Assembly (NCBI GenBank): GCA_025786725.1
Contig: JAHLTZ010000028.1
Coordinates: 124,001-188,000 of the forward strand
DNA: 64,000 nucleotides
Direction: 5' to 3'
Origin: Syncephalis fuscata
Lineage: Eukaryota > Zoopagomycota > Zoopagomycetes > Zoopagales > Piptocephalidaceae
The notes beneath the pieces are model-generated. The model ran no database searches. It was not told where the DNA came from and saw only the letters and a program-made list of their open reading frames with translations. A program made the position numbers and the translations under genes. How positions within the stretch are numbered: position 1 is the stretch's first letter; each line of letters opens with the position of its first letter. Positions 38,905-51,301 of this stretch are shown here, one piece after another.

Positions 38905-39729
38905 CATAACCTGTTGATTAAAATTTATTTAAACCAATTTATTAATATTATCCAATAGTATTATAGCTGTGATTAGACGGCCACAGTTAAAAACAAAGAT
39001 GCACAAACGAAAGAAATTTTAATAATTTAGCTTTTTTACAAGCATTATGGCACTTGGTGGATATTTAATAGTAAGCGTATATTAGTTAGAAGGAGAATGG
39101 TAAAGTCATTATAAAAGCGGTTTACAGTTTTTAACTAAACAGCTTTTATTGCCAATAAGCAGTCTTAAATATACAAAAATAGTGCTATATTTAATTTGAT
39201 AGTAACATAATTTAAGTAACAGTTTTTCAGCTCATAGTAAACGTAAGTGTTTTTTAAGACAGCTGTTGCATAATACGTCTTCGGAAATATATTACAGCCC
39301 TTTCAGTGACTTTAATAGATTTGCGATGTAACGACAAGCTACAAGGCCATAAGTGTGTCACGCCAGATTTGTATTCCAAATATTCTGCTGTAACAGAATT
39401 CCGGTTTACGGGCAACAAACCAGTTAATCAAGTCTATGTATTGACGAAATCGATGTGTTGACACATGCATTCATGCATCAATAGACATTTGGCCATTATT
39501 GCCAACACCATCTTAGTTTACTCCTTAAATTCGTTCTTTTCTGATTTCTTATTTTTGTATTATCAGCGACTGATTTTACTTTTTATATCTACGTAGTCGT
39601 AGCCGTTCAATCACCTTAGCGTTAGTTTATTGAATTAATTTTGTAGTGCATTTAAAATAGCGTCAATTTTAAAATTTGTATCAATTCCTTCGTTCTGTCT
39701 TTCTGCTGGTTGTTCTAGCGTAAATCAAT
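38905..39729. other. Intergenic, no gene seen
   Basis: AT-rich DNA between IR2 and the first RGS gene, with no supported coding segment. The last 200 bp presumably contain the RGS1 promoter. Confidence 0.5.
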
Positions 39730-41464
39730 ATGGGATCTAACGATCCGAAGGCTTTCAAAAATGGGAGCAATCGAGGGACGAGATAATAGCCATTTATAGC
39801 TTTTTACTGATTGTATTTTTATTTGGAAATACATCAACAGCAATTGTGTTTTATCGTATGCGCCACCGTCCAATGATTCGATTTCGGACGCCATCATTGA
39901 CACTATTGGCCGTTGCCGCCAGTACAATAATCTGCATTAATATCTGTCTTAGAATGCTTTTCACTAGTAGAATTCCATGCTGGATTCAATTTTGGATCAC
40001 ATTTGTAATGACGCCAATGTACATGCTAGCGCATTGCCTTCGGGCTTGGCGCTTGATTGCACTGTATCGTATCGCTGAGGCAAGCGTTATAGGAGTCCGG
40101 CTTATATCCAAAAGTTCCGATACTCCAAGTTACGATGTTACCAGTGATGGCAGTTGGGCATTTCGAGATAAACATCAAGATTGCCAAAAAATTAATGCCA
40201 AAAATCGCGACAACTATTGCAGCTTTAATCAGTACGAGATGCAAGAGACTTTTCTCGACTATCCACAAACACCAGCTGGCGTAAATCCCATGCCCAAAAC
40301 TTCGACCATTACTCAGTGGATTATCAATCACCGTAATTTAGTACGTACTGCAATGCTATGGCGTGGCATGGCTTTTGTGTTTACGATACTTGTAATTGCA
40401 ATGTTTTTATACAATTATTTTCGAATAATATCAGCCTAGACCGAGTGCCTATAAAATATGAAAGCTTCTGTCATTACAGCTGGGAAATATATCCACTGCT
40501 TGCAACGGAAGGTGGTATTATAATATTGGCCGCTCCAATGTTTATCTTCTTTTTAAAAGGAGTACATGATACATTCGGTATTAAGAAAGAGCTTTTATTT
40601 ATTTGGATATCTTGGGTTGCTGTTTTTTAGCCTATATTCTTGGAACGATGTTCCTAGGAAACAAAGGCATTTTCCCACCTGTTTGCTATGTATTTATAGC
40701 TGCATTTGTAACCGAATTTATTTGTGTCTGCTTTCCAATTATCTGTTCATTACGCGAAAAACGCCAGCAAAAGCAACTGCTCGAGCAAGCTTATGGCAAT
40801 AACACCTCCGCAGAGGCAAATGACAGGCCATCTCTAACTTGTAATAATCGCTATTCCAATGCCGAAAAAGCACTTTCACGTCAGTCTTTTCAGGCATTAC
40901 TTAATGGCAAGACAACCTTTGAGCTTGTAAGTACATCTACAGAGACTAGCTTGCGTTTTGTTTTGCAAATATTTATATATTTACTTACAATCTTATTACA
41001 TTACACAGTTTAAAGCGTTTACTGTGCGTGACTTAAGTGTGGAAAATGTGCATTTTTATGATGCCTGTCGCAAAATACTGAATTACGTTGGAAATTCGCC
41101 AGTACTTCCCGAGGAACAGCAACTGTTGGCTGCATACCAAATAGGACTTGAGAGGCGTCTTGCTTGGCTGCGTGATACTTTTTTATTAGAATCATCCGAC
41201 TATCAAATTAATTTGCCCCATATACAACAACGTGATCTTTTACAGATGATAGACGGCGACATTTCCGACTTCAACCTGAGGGTATTGCAGGCAGCTCAGC
41301 ACGAAATAGAAACACTGATGTTTTTTGATACCTATCTGCGCTATTTGTCCAGTCAGTCTGCTTTGGAGCTATCTAATACGTTAACTTCTGAGAATAATGA
41401 GACAAGGCGCAAAGGGCAAAGTAAATTTGCATCGTTAATTATGCCTATCAGGTCGCTATTATAG
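39730..41464 (+). CDS. 7TM-RGS protein 1 (three apparent 1-nt frameshifts)
   Basis: A seven-helix membrane protein fused to a C-terminal RGS domain, which speeds GTP hydrolysis by a G-alpha subunit. Exons are 39730..40926 and 41009..41464. Helices include YSFLLIVFLFGNTSTAIVF, LTLLAVAASTIICINICL, FWITFVMTPMYMLA, FVFTILVIAMFLYNYF, GGIIILAAPMFIFFL, LFIWISWVAVFLAYILG and YVFIAAFVTEFICVCFPII. The RGS domain starts FKAFTVRDLSVENVHFYDACR and ends MFFDTYLRYL. One base is missing near 39777 (GGG), 40425 (TCGAAT) and 40628 (run of T); each correction joins adjacent helices. The start MGSNDPKAFKNG is the first ATG consistent with this. The neighbour at 43116 is a paralogue with the same intron position. 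Confidence 0.85.
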
Positions 41465-43115
41465 CTATGTTTCTATAAGAAGCATCTTGAATACAAATAG
41501 TAGTATAGCTACAGCATTACTGCTCTTTTTATCCAACAACTTGTATTTTTATAGCTTTAGATTATACTATCCGCATCAAACACTATCGCTTGTAATATTA
41601 TCCTATTAATAAACACAATGAGCAAAAAGTGAAATACATTTTATAGCACACACATATTCATTGTAAAAAAACACACACAGTAAATTAATTTAGTTATCGG
41701 GTGAATTAAATGCCTCGTTTGGCATGGTTGGCACATGGCACAGCCATGTGACATTCAGCTTGGTAACTCTTTTTGGAAATACTCACGTGGCAAAAATAAA
41801 TCAGCGTGTATGACGAAAATTACAATGGATTTTCAGTCCTATACTATGCCTATCCGCAAGCATATGTATTGTACACTGCCTTGAAACGACACTATTCTAT
41901 ACGCCTTGCGCGCTGGTAGTAAATCACGACAACAGCTACAATAGCATGACTTTATTATTTCTCTACACCTGGAAGCTTACTCGTGTTTATTTGTATTTTG
42001 CTTTATAGCAACAGTTCACAGGCTTTTACTAATTGCCACAATAAATAGCTAATTAATTAGTAGCGAAGTCCCAGGGTAATTAAAACACGTGTGTTGCCCC
42101 ACCACCTAGTTTCCTTTAATTTATTACTTTAACATACCTGTGCCACGTGTCTTAGCAAAGTGGTTGATCAACTGGGAATAGTTGCATGTAGTACTGCATG
42201 TTAAGTACTAATTCGTGTTTGTGTTATTATCATCTTTTACAATAGCTAATTTGGTTCGTTTCTAAACATATATTGAACCACAGCTATTTGGTAAAAGCTG
42301 TTATACAATTATAGTAAAGAATGCTTTATTGATGTAAAATAACATACTTATAAATGTATTATCAACGATCCACCTGACCTGCTAGGCATCAAACAAGGAC
42401 TCAGTGACCGCATGTATAAACTTACACATGGCGGTGCTGCAATCGGTCACAACATGCCGCTCGCACCGTATAATCAGCTAATCTAAATTTTGCCAAAATA
42501 CTGGCATAGCTATTTACTAAAGACACGCGTACTCAATGGTGCCTGACATCCACGTGCGGACTTTCTCCAACTGATATTGTCTATTAGTGTGTTGGTCAAT
42601 ACAGCGTAGAAATAGCGTTTGTATAAATTCCGGGAATCCACTGTGCATAGCGTTATTCCAATGGCATCCAGTTAATCTTCAGTCCATTTTATACATCGCC
42701 ATCACCTGTTTTTCTGGTTGTTATTTGCTTTGCCTTTTGTTTCTTGCAGAACTGCCGGTTCCCTTTCCATCCTTATTATCATTATTATTATTTTAGTATT
42801 TGTGTTCTGTTTGGTGCCAAGGTCTAGATTTGATTTCTGTTTATAGCTGCTACAATATATACTAGAAGCCTTTACCAGCCGCGGACAAACACACCAAATT
42901 CAGCATTTTTATGTAGAAGTTGTTAACGTTTCCTTTTTAAACATAGTATTCTTTTTTGTTTGCTCTTTTGTTTGTTTTGTGACTATCCCTTTTGCGGCAG
43001 TCGATAGGACTATATCTTTGCCAGCATTGAGTGCCAGCATCCTATTATAGTAGCCGTTGACGTATCACTTTTATATATATATACTGTGCTGTTTTAGATC
43101 TGCACCGTAATCATC
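41465..43115. other. Intergenic between the RGS paralogues
   Basis: A 1.65-kb interval. Most is AT-rich with no supported feature. One 46-codon open stretch at about 42349-42486 has unusually coding-like composition and is listed separately. The 250 bp before 43116 carry a TATATATATA run near 43073, a candidate promoter for the second RGS gene. Confidence 0.5.
42349..42486 (+). pseudogene. Orphan coding-like stretch, possible relic exon
   Basis: A 46-codon open frame has a composition unlike the flanking AT-rich DNA: INDPPDLLGIKQGLSDRMYK, then LTHGGAAIGHNMPLAPYNQL, stop. It has no start codon or partner exon I can find. It looks like the end of an enzyme gene left behind by rearrangement, but I cannot place the family. 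Confidence 0.25.
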
Positions 43116-44932
43116 ATGTTTTTAGACGTTGATGCGGCATCGCCCGCGATCTCAATAGTGTTATCCCAGTATGCTATACTTCTTTTCTTAATTATCTTTG
43201 TAGGTATCACTTCCTGGAAGTTTTCGCAGCTACGCTATCATAGCATTATTCGATGCCGCTCGCTGCCTCTTACCATGTTTATAACCTTTAGTGGCTTATT
43301 AGCATCTATCTTTATACTCGGAACAGCACCTTTTATTTCGCAAGTTCCATGCTGGTACCTATTCTGGGTAGGCTATTTCGTATTCCCGCTGTATCCTGTT
43401 TCTGTGTGTGCAATGGTAGTGCGCCTTGCCGGCGAATACTACGTTGGACGTGCGGCAATAGCCGTCATGGATCGCCGTCTTCGGAAAAGCACCTATACAA
43501 CTGTACCCATGCCGTCAGACAATCGTGTAGATGCCACTACTTCAGCACCGGTATCGCCAGTATCGCCAGCCTCCAATGAAGCTCTTTTGTTTCCGTTTCG
43601 TCCCAACTCTCAAGCAGCAACCGCCACTGATAACTGGCTACTTAGTCATCGTTATTTGTTTAGTGTACGATACATTTTTTATGGAATTATTGGATACTTA
43701 ATATTTGCGATAATAACTGGAACAATTAGTTACATTTCATTTAATGGCAAAAAAATGTCCAGTATGCCAGAATATAAACGCTGCTCAAATATAAGCTGGT
43801 GTATCTTTTGACTTCCTGCTTTGCCAGCGCCATCGTTTTAATTCTGCTTCCTTGCCTACTTTTCTCGCTTCGAAAAGTGAATGACGCATACGGAATCCGG
43901 CGTAGTCTTGTAATTGTTTCAGCATCACTTGCTTTTGGTATGGTGACCTACTTTATTCTTGAGTATGTAATTCAAGTTAAAAGTCGTGCTGGATTCAACG
44001 TTGCACATATGATTGTTTTGTGTGTTTTATTCAATCATCTGGTATTTATCTGTTGGCCGTTGTACTTGCTAAGAAACACATCAGTACGCAGTCATAAAAG
44101 ACAGCCAGGTGATTTCGGCAAGTTCTTTGGTGATAATAGCGGTATTGAATATGATTATCCGGAAACCAAAATCAGCCTACAATACGACGCGGGACTTATA
44201 TCGCGAGACGTATTTCGGCAGCTGCTCAACGATCCGGACCGTGTTGATAGCGTAAGTTACCTCGCTAATCTGCTGATTTGCTATTTATTAATATTTGTTT
44301 GTTTATTTGTTTGTTTACTTGTCTAGTTTAAAAAATATACTGTACGAGATCTTAGCGTAGAAAATATTTTGTTCTACGAAGCCTGCCAGGCAATTTTGAC
44401 TACAGTATCGTCGCCTCGCGATGGGCCAGCGCATTCAACCGAACACTCTACACTGCAGCGTCGTGTAGCAATGTTGCATAGCACTTTTTTGGAAACCGAC
44501 AGTGACTTGGAAGTTAATCTTACCGAGGCTACGCTTCATCGACTGTCTAGTTATCTTGATTCAAGCGCTTCTTATGGCGATTTTAAAGCATACTGCGCGC
44601 TGATGGATGCGGTTCGAGCAGCACAAGAAGAGATTTTGGAACTAATGTTTTTTGATACATATCCAAGGTATCTTAATTCTGCCAGTAGACATAGTGAGCA
44701 TATAGCTCTAAACAGCTATCATGCTAAACATTCAACAGATACACAAGAGTTTACTCTTGCTGTACAAGCTCTTACCAGTCAGAAAGTCAAACCAGCACTT
44801 TTTATTTACTTGATCGTTATAAATAAATATTCATACAAATCACAAATACAGATTTTTTTAAATACAACACACAACATTGATGAGTATTTTCTGCAATATT
44901 ACCATTATAAATACAACAATACAACAATATAG
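43116..44932 (+). CDS. 7TM-RGS protein 2 (one apparent 1-nt frameshift)
   Basis: Paralogue of the gene at 39730, with seven predicted helices and a C-terminal RGS domain. Exons are 43116..44251 and 44327..44932; the intron falls at the same place as in RGS1, just before FKKYTVRDLSVEN. Helices include YAILLFLIIFVGITSW, LTMFITFSGLLASIFILGTA, YLFWVGYFVFPLYPVSVC, YIFYGIIGYLIFAIITG, FASAIVLILLPCLLFSL, VIVSASLAFGMVTYFILEYV and HMIVLCVLFNHLVFICW. One base is missing near 43797 (TGGTG for TGGGTG). The RGS part includes FYEACQAIL, STFLETDSDLEVNL and MFFDTYPRYL. The last 45 residues or so look atypical, so the true stop may lie earlier. By analogy it is a G-protein regulator at the membrane, perhaps ligand-sensing. 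Confidence 0.85.
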
Positions 44933-45920
44933 CATAAAAAATAAAGTTTGCTTAGAATAATGACAGAAAATCAGTACTGTGTAAACAGTTTCTAATATCC
45001 GTGATGAATAGAGTAAGCTTTAAACAGTAGTATAAGCTTTTTGCAACTATTGAATTCAGACTATAGGACAAGTTTTATAGTAAGTATTAGCCAATTGTAA
45101 AATATGCAAAATACAATAGTACTTTTTAAATGCAAACGTGCATTAATAAAATTGGCATTTATGCAGCGCAAGATTTGCTAATAGACTTTTTGCTTACTCA
45201 TAAGTAATCTATATCGTGTTATTAATATTCTGATGTTTTGGGTAAGGTCCTACAAAAATATGACTAAAAACTAAATTATATAATAAATAACTTGTTGAAG
45301 TTGCATGAATAAATCACAATAATAATATATATCGAATATCAGCATTAATTACTAGTAAAAAAAACAAGCATTACAAATACAACCACTAAGTATTTGTTAG
45401 TTGTAAACATATAGCAGCTATATGGACTGATATGCTGCGTTAATAATGAAATAGTACAAGGCATTTGGGCTTTACTATTAGCTATGTTTGCCATAAAATA
45501 ATGGCTTCATTTAGTTGCAATTTTTAATTAAAAACGTAACAATATATACAATAAGTCATTAATATTAATTGAATAAACACTGCAGCTTGCCTAATACCAG
45601 TGCGATATTTTACAAATAAACTATGTCCATTATTTCTTAATATGTTCTATCTATGCAAATGCAATATGTTAGTTAAAATACACGTAGTCTATATGAAATA
45701 ACCGTCTTTTGTGTTAATGACTCAATAACTATATGTGCAAGAATGGCTAAAGAAAATATATACCAATGATGCTGAATGATCTGTGATCTGATTTTCAACG
45801 TTTTGTCAAGATTTTGAAATGTACACGGATTCTGGCCAATAAACTTGAATTTATTGCTTCTGAGCCCTTTTAAGGATGATTTTGTTGCAACATAGCCAAC
45901 ACGACATGATGTAGTTATTG
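44933..45920. other. Intergenic, no gene seen
   Basis: About 1 kb of strongly AT-rich DNA with no coding-like segment. If the adjacent purine gene fragment were complete, its N-terminal glutaminase domain should lie here, and I do not find it. Confidence 0.5.
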
Positions 45921-46604
45921 TAGTACATCATAAGAGCTTGTGCCGCGCTACAACTATCTCATAAACTAGGTCTGCCATATCGTGAAGGATTTATCAAAAT
46001 CGCTATATAGGACGCACATTTATTATGCCTGGACAAACAATGCGTCGCAAAATGTACGCCGTAAATTAAATGCAATGGTTTGGAATTTGCTGGCAAAAAT
46101 GTTTTGCTTGTAGATGACTCGATTGTACGAGGCACAACATCAAGCGAAATTGTTCAAATGGCACGCGATGTTGGAGCAAAGAAAGTGTACTTTGCATCGG
46201 CTGCACCAGCTATTAGGTGAGTAAATACAATACGAATCGATCGATTGATTAACTAGCCGATTAATTGCTGTTGATGTGCTACAGACATGCCAATGTATAC
46301 GGTATTGATATGCCGACTCACATGAGCTTGTTGCCTACAATCGGAATGATGCCAAATCGCTGAAGCCATCGGTGCCGACTATGTTATCTTCCAGGCCTTG
46401 CCAGACCTCATATCGGCCTGTAATAAGTTTAATCCAGCACTGGAGCATTTTGACACATCAGTATTTGATGGAAAGTACGTTACAGGTGACGTATCGACAG
46501 AATATTTGCGTATGCTCGATAGCACACGCAATGACGAAGAGAAGACGAAACGTGATGCCGATGCGCCAGAGACCATTGGACTGCACAATAATTTTGGCAA
46601 ATAA
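45921..46604 (+). pseudogene. ADE4: 3' fragment of amidophosphoribosyltransferase
   Basis: The sequence matches the C-terminal half of the first enzyme of purine synthesis. Recognisable blocks are ALQLSHKLGLPYREGFIK, RTFIMPGQTMRRK, the PRPP-binding loop [37 protein letters not shown], then FQALPDLISACNKFNPALEH and TGDVSTEYLRML to the stop. One intron (GTGAGT) follows APAIR. About five one-base gaps interrupt 650 bp (two runs of A, and near 46080, 46318 and 46355). The segment before ALQLSH (DVVIVVHH) no longer matches the expected PVPDTSR, and the glutaminase domain is absent. The density of breaks and the missing 5' half favour a pseudogene or truncated copy, though assembly error could explain part of it. 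Confidence 0.8.
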
Positions 46605-47986
46605 GCTGTCGACTTGTTTATTCGTTTAATAAATGGAGTACCCTTGTGAAGTTGATTTATTTGTGTGCTAATGTTTCGTTAAAATAGCTTGATGCAGCTT
46701 GATGTACTTGGCAATAGAGTGGTACAGCTAACTAGATGCTTGAATGAATGAATAAACAGCAATCTCTCTTTTGGTAATTAAAATAATCCAGCTAAGCAAT
46801 GGCTATCAAACACACAATTAGTATTTATTTACAGAAATATAACATTACGTGCTATTAACATATGAAGTGGCTATTCATGTTAATTTCTACTCAGTTGTAT
46901 TGGATACAAAACCTATTAAAAGAGCAAAGGCGATAACCGTTAATCTCATCATGGATTCACGGATTCAAAAGGCTAGGCCTTTTGGATTCAACAGCATTAG
47001 AAGGTAAAAGATAAGGCCAGAATCAGGCTAACATGGCTGCATATCGGTACATTGCTTGGCTAGATTCCATTGAAATTGAAAATGATGTATAATAATATGC
47101 ATCAACCAATGCACTTGCTACTATGTTTATCCATATGTGCCAAATAACCACCACTCTGGTCTTTTCCTTTTTACACAAACATTATATCTTGAGATTTGTA
47201 GTTTTTAAATGCCAATTCTAATAACGCTTCAATATCTATGCTATTCATTATTAAACTTCAAAATGAACTATAGCATTCGTGTAAATGATAGTGTGTAATA
47301 ATTCTTTCACAGTAGTAACAAGTAAAAGGCTAAGGTGGCGTCAATTATATAAAAATAGCTGATCTTAGTTGAGACCTAATGCGTAATAGGCCTGTTGAGC
47401 CATTGTATTATTCTAAAAATACCATATTACTTACGAGAATAAAGGTGTCTGCTAGTCAAAGATACGTTTTATTTTTGTGATACTTTGGCCACAACCGAGA
47501 TACCATGGCACTTATCACTTAAAATAGCAATGCATTAAGTCTAGACCAGATGTTATGCATCTATTATTGTCTAGATTCACGAAAAACGTGTTTTTGTTGG
47601 ACTTTCAATTGTATTCCAACATCCTTAACAATTTGCACAAGTAAATGGACGAATGTGTTTGTCAATTCCATATCCTAAAAAATAATCTGATTGGACAAAT
47701 GATATGAGATGTTTCAGTCATCCTATTCTTATTCTGCTATGTATCTGTTTGAAAAAGAACGCAGGTTTATTTTCATTGATGTTAACGACATCCAAGCCAT
47801 GGTTTCTATAAATAAATTTGTGCCTGATCTATCTAGACAGCTGCAAATTAGTTTAAATAGCGCGATGTTAAAGCGTAAATTGAGATTCAGTATCACAACA
47901 GCTCTATTCTTTGCATTCCACTTACTACACTTCAACATACGCTCTTTACTTGCTTTTCTATAGCGCTATTTTAACACATCAGCATC
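46605..47986. other. Intergenic, no gene seen
   Basis: AT-rich interval of 1.4 kb without a supported gene. An open frame at 47709-47963 overlaps the presumed promoter and leader of the small secreted protein and has no coding character I trust. Confidence 0.45.
47807..47815 (+). promoter_or_regulatory. TATA box candidate for the Cys-rich secreted protein
   Basis: TATAAATAA lies about 180 bp upstream of the ATG at 47987. The position and the strong match to a TATA consensus make it the most plausible core promoter of the short gene downstream. Confidence 0.35.
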
Positions 47987-48235
47987 ATGATGAAGATTTC
48001 CATTGCTACCGTCTTTACTCTTGCCGTGGTCTTTGTGGCTGGCACAGCTATGGTGGAGGCCGATCATAATAAAGACATTTTCGGAAGCAACAGCTGCATT
48101 AAATACACTGAAAATGGTGCCCTGCCCTGCCCCGATTACCAGCCTTCAAAAGATAAAAAATGCAGATTCATACGTGGCAAACGCAACGCTCCATATCCTA
48201 TCTGCTGCTCCACGTTTATTTGTGAAGAAGATTGA
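47987..48235 (+). CDS. Small secreted cysteine-rich protein
   Basis: A single-exon frame of 82 residues. Residues 1-25 are a clear signal peptide (MMKISIATVFTLAVVFVAGT, then AMVEA). The mature part of about 57 residues has six cysteines at 37, 48, 59, 73, 74 and 79, a C-C-C-CC-C arrangement suited to three disulfides, plus a Lys/Arg-rich loop (FIRGKRN). The family is not one I recognise. Secreted proteins of this size and spacing can be wall components, antimicrobial peptides or host-directed effectors, and the sequence does not choose between these. GC content is higher than the flanks, which supports coding. A second overlapping frame has no signal peptide and is ignored. Confidence 0.8.
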   Translation: MMKISIATVFTLAVVFVAGTAMVEADHNKDIFGSNSCIKYTENGALPCPDYQPSKDKKCRFIRGKRNAPYPICCSTFICEED

Positions 48236-49241
48236 ATTAAATAACTAAACATGGCATCCTTGACTGTCCTGCCTCCCAGTCTGTGGATGGTAGAAGATCC
48301 AGAGAGTACCTAGTATAAAGGGTATTAACAAACCAAACTAAGGCTGCCGTTCAAGTTATACACAATTCGAATAAATAAGCAATATAAAACAAATGTATTG
48401 AGTGCTATGTTCTTTGATTTACTTATATACAAAGCTTCAGTTTATTCTTAGATCTATTTCACTGACTAATATATAGCATTATTACGTAAATAATTGGACT
48501 GGGTCTGATTTTGCCCACTAATTAACTAATTGTATAGTAAATAAATACACTGTATTTATCATTAACAGTTAAAATATTGCAGCTATTATAGATGTTTACA
48601 GTTAGCTATAAATACAGCATGCTAGATTGCAAACTATAGCAAACATCAAGGCTACACTTATACAATAGTGTTGGATATCAGAGTGCAAATGTTAAAATAT
48701 AACTGTTATTAACAACGAGTTGTTTATTTTGAATACCAAATGATAGCTTTTAAAGATAGTTTAGTATTTAAGGCTGTGTTGATATACTGCCATTGCTTAC
48801 AGACTGACGAAATATACATGCAGTTTAGTACAATTGCCAATTTTATTCCCAGTCTTTTTCTAGCATAAATTGCACATTTTGATAACAGTAATATGCGCGC
48901 TAGGAACAAATTATAATAGCTAATAAAAGAACAAAATCAAATTGAATATAGTATTATTCCTATTTACAGCTTATTTATTTAGTTCAACCAATGTTTTGGT
49001 TACCATATATTTATTAGCTTCTGCCAGCGTATATAATACTTTTGGTTTGTTCGGCGACTTTTTAGTTAGTTACTACATGCAAAAATGTATCAATTAAACA
49101 AATCAATTACAGATATGTTTACTAAATTGTAACGTTTATTGCAGTTATTTAATCTTTGATAACATTATACATTAATACCATATGTTTATTATATTTCATT
49201 TTTATAAAATTTGAACATAGCACAAATATCAAAAGAATAGA
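48236..49241. other. Intergenic, no gene seen
   Basis: AT-rich 1-kb interval between the secreted protein and the end of the GCR1-like gene. No feature supported. Confidence 0.5.
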
Positions 49242-50688
49242 TTACGACCGTAACTCTTCTTCATCGTCACCGTCATCGTCGTCTTCTTCCTCGTCATCAT
49301 CGTGGTGCTGTACTTGTCGGTGAACATAGGCCGACACATGATCGTCTGCAGAATGATGTACTGAAATCGCACCTGTTGTTAGTGCAACAACATCCGCCTC
49401 TTTAAGATCTATAGAGCCATGCATCATATCGTCGTTAACACCATTAAATGATGCTGAATTGGAAAGCGAGGCCAGCTTTCCTGTCGATGCCGCCTCTAAC
49501 CGCTCACGACGTCGACGCATTCCGTTGACAACACGCTCACGACGTCGTCGACCTTCAGGGCTTTGTATGTGGCGTTCACGCAGTGCTTCAGTTACTTTGT
49601 GCAACGACCCGTACTCTTCTAGCTCATCGATAGCTGCATCGATACCGACATCCTCGGCACGACGCTGAATTTCTTTAACAATGCGCATTCGACGCTGATA
49701 CGATTGGTAATGATCCCGTCGCCATACTGGACCATGCTCCTCGTCCAGCGATTGAATAGAGCGTCGTCCATCAATGCCTTCCGTGTACTCTTTCCATAGT
49801 CGACGTACAGTACGTAGTTCGTAAAATGAAAGCATTTGCGAAGTAGATGCCATTCGTTTTCTAGAGTTCTCGATACGTCGTAGCATGGGCAACGATGTAC
49901 CAGCTATTTCCATTGGCATACGATTTAAACGGGCCGCCAATGAACGCGGTATACAGTCGCTGCGTTCATCACCAAATGCATCGATTGCTGAACGTTTTTC
50001 CGATAATAATTCGCTGATATCCGGAGTATCGCCCAATAGGCCAGAATGATCGGGTGGACTGCGACCATAGGCGGTCAAGCCATTTGGTCCTGCCTTTCCA
50101 TGTTTACGAAAATAAAAGTGTGGTTCATGTCGTGAAGCTATTGCAAGTTGGAATTCATCTTCATCAAAAACATCCACAGGTATATTCTGATGAAAATAGA
50201 ACATTTTATCAAATTGCTGTTCTGCCTGTAAACAATGATAAATAAAAATAAACGTAAAACTGCCTTACAACCTACTTTATGCTCAACAAGTGCCTTAAAT
50301 GCTGCCATTGTAATGTCTGACGATACTAATGCTCGGCGCACAATATCATCATAGTCGTACCGCACTACCATTTTGCTTCCAAGCTCACGCTCGATAAGCA
50401 TAAATGGCGTGTCCAGTAACGACGAATCTAGTTGGTCGTCGTAGCTTTTCCATTTTTTTTCGACAATGCTGCATGTTGTGCCGCTTCATGGCTAGAATCC
50501 TCGTCGCTATCGAGATGTTCACCCTCGTCAGTTTCGTTATTGCTTGATCGTACCGAACGGCCGACCGATTGTATCAAATCCATAGCATTGACTGGATTTG
50601 GATTGGTGCCATTAGCTACGGCGGCTGAGTGCAAGCCAGCCATAATCGAATCCACAACCATATCTACACCACCGGATACTGAGGTCAT
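49242..50688 (-). CDS. GCR1_C-domain DNA-binding protein (one 1-nt frameshift)
   Basis: A probable transcription regulator. Exons are 49242..50225 and 50276..50688; with one base added in the A8 run near 50455 the gene codes for 465 residues. The N-terminus starts MTSVSGGVDMVVDSIMAGLH and contains an acidic SDEDSSHEAA stretch. The middle contains VDVFDEDEFQ. The domain at the centre (YELRTVRRLWKEYTEGIDGR, then SIQSLDEEHGPVWRRD and RRMRIVKEIQRRAEDVGIDA) fits the GCR1_C fold found in fungal glycolytic regulators and transposon-related proteins. The C-terminus is a basic RRRRERVV region and then a nearly pure Asp/Glu tail. The start at 50688 avoids a poorly composed upstream extension. It is divergent from the cyclophilin gene. 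Targets unknown. Confidence 0.7.
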
Positions 50689-51301
50689 TTTTTTATTTGC
50701 AAGAATGAATACTGTTTGGCAGTATTGTTGCGTTACTAGACGCCGTGTATGCAAAGTAGTATTTACCTATGACACAATGGTATGTTTATAAATACCGACG
50801 TAATAAGCAAATGAAGTAGTGATAATGATTTAGCGGTCGTTAATCATAGTCCGGGTAGGTGGTCGGCGCGTGTACGTTGGTCGTAGTTGATTTAGGAGTG
50901 ACCGGTAGTAACAAGCACAACAGTCGTCAAAATGCAGTGTTATTGGCTAGTGGACTTACTACAGGATTCAGTCAGAATGTAGTCCTACAAGAAAGTATGT
51001 TAACAACGTTGGCGAGTAGAAGAAAAAAAGCGCAGAAACGAGACAAAAAGTTGACCGGATTCCCATCGGTGTTTAGTAGATGAATGCCAGGTCAAATCCG
51101 TGTCAGATTCATACGGCCAAATACAAGAAGAGCCAATGGCAATTGTCCACGCCGATGCTTCATTTACGAAAGGTCCGACTTATTGTACAAGTTGGTCTAT
51201 TCGTCCTGACACTCTTCCCACCTCTACCTCCTTATCATCTATCTACCTACTTTCTCATTGCTATTCTATCTCATCCGTCAACTTCCTGTTTCGTTATTGC
51301 A
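50689..51301. promoter_or_regulatory. Divergent promoter interval, GCR1-like gene and cyclophilin
   Basis: About 610 bp between two divergent start codons. It is less AT-rich than most intergenic DNA here and contains open frames that look accidental. A pyrimidine-rich tract (CTCTTCCCACCTCTACCTCC, near 51210) precedes the cyclophilin start, a common feature of fungal promoters. Confidence 0.4.
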
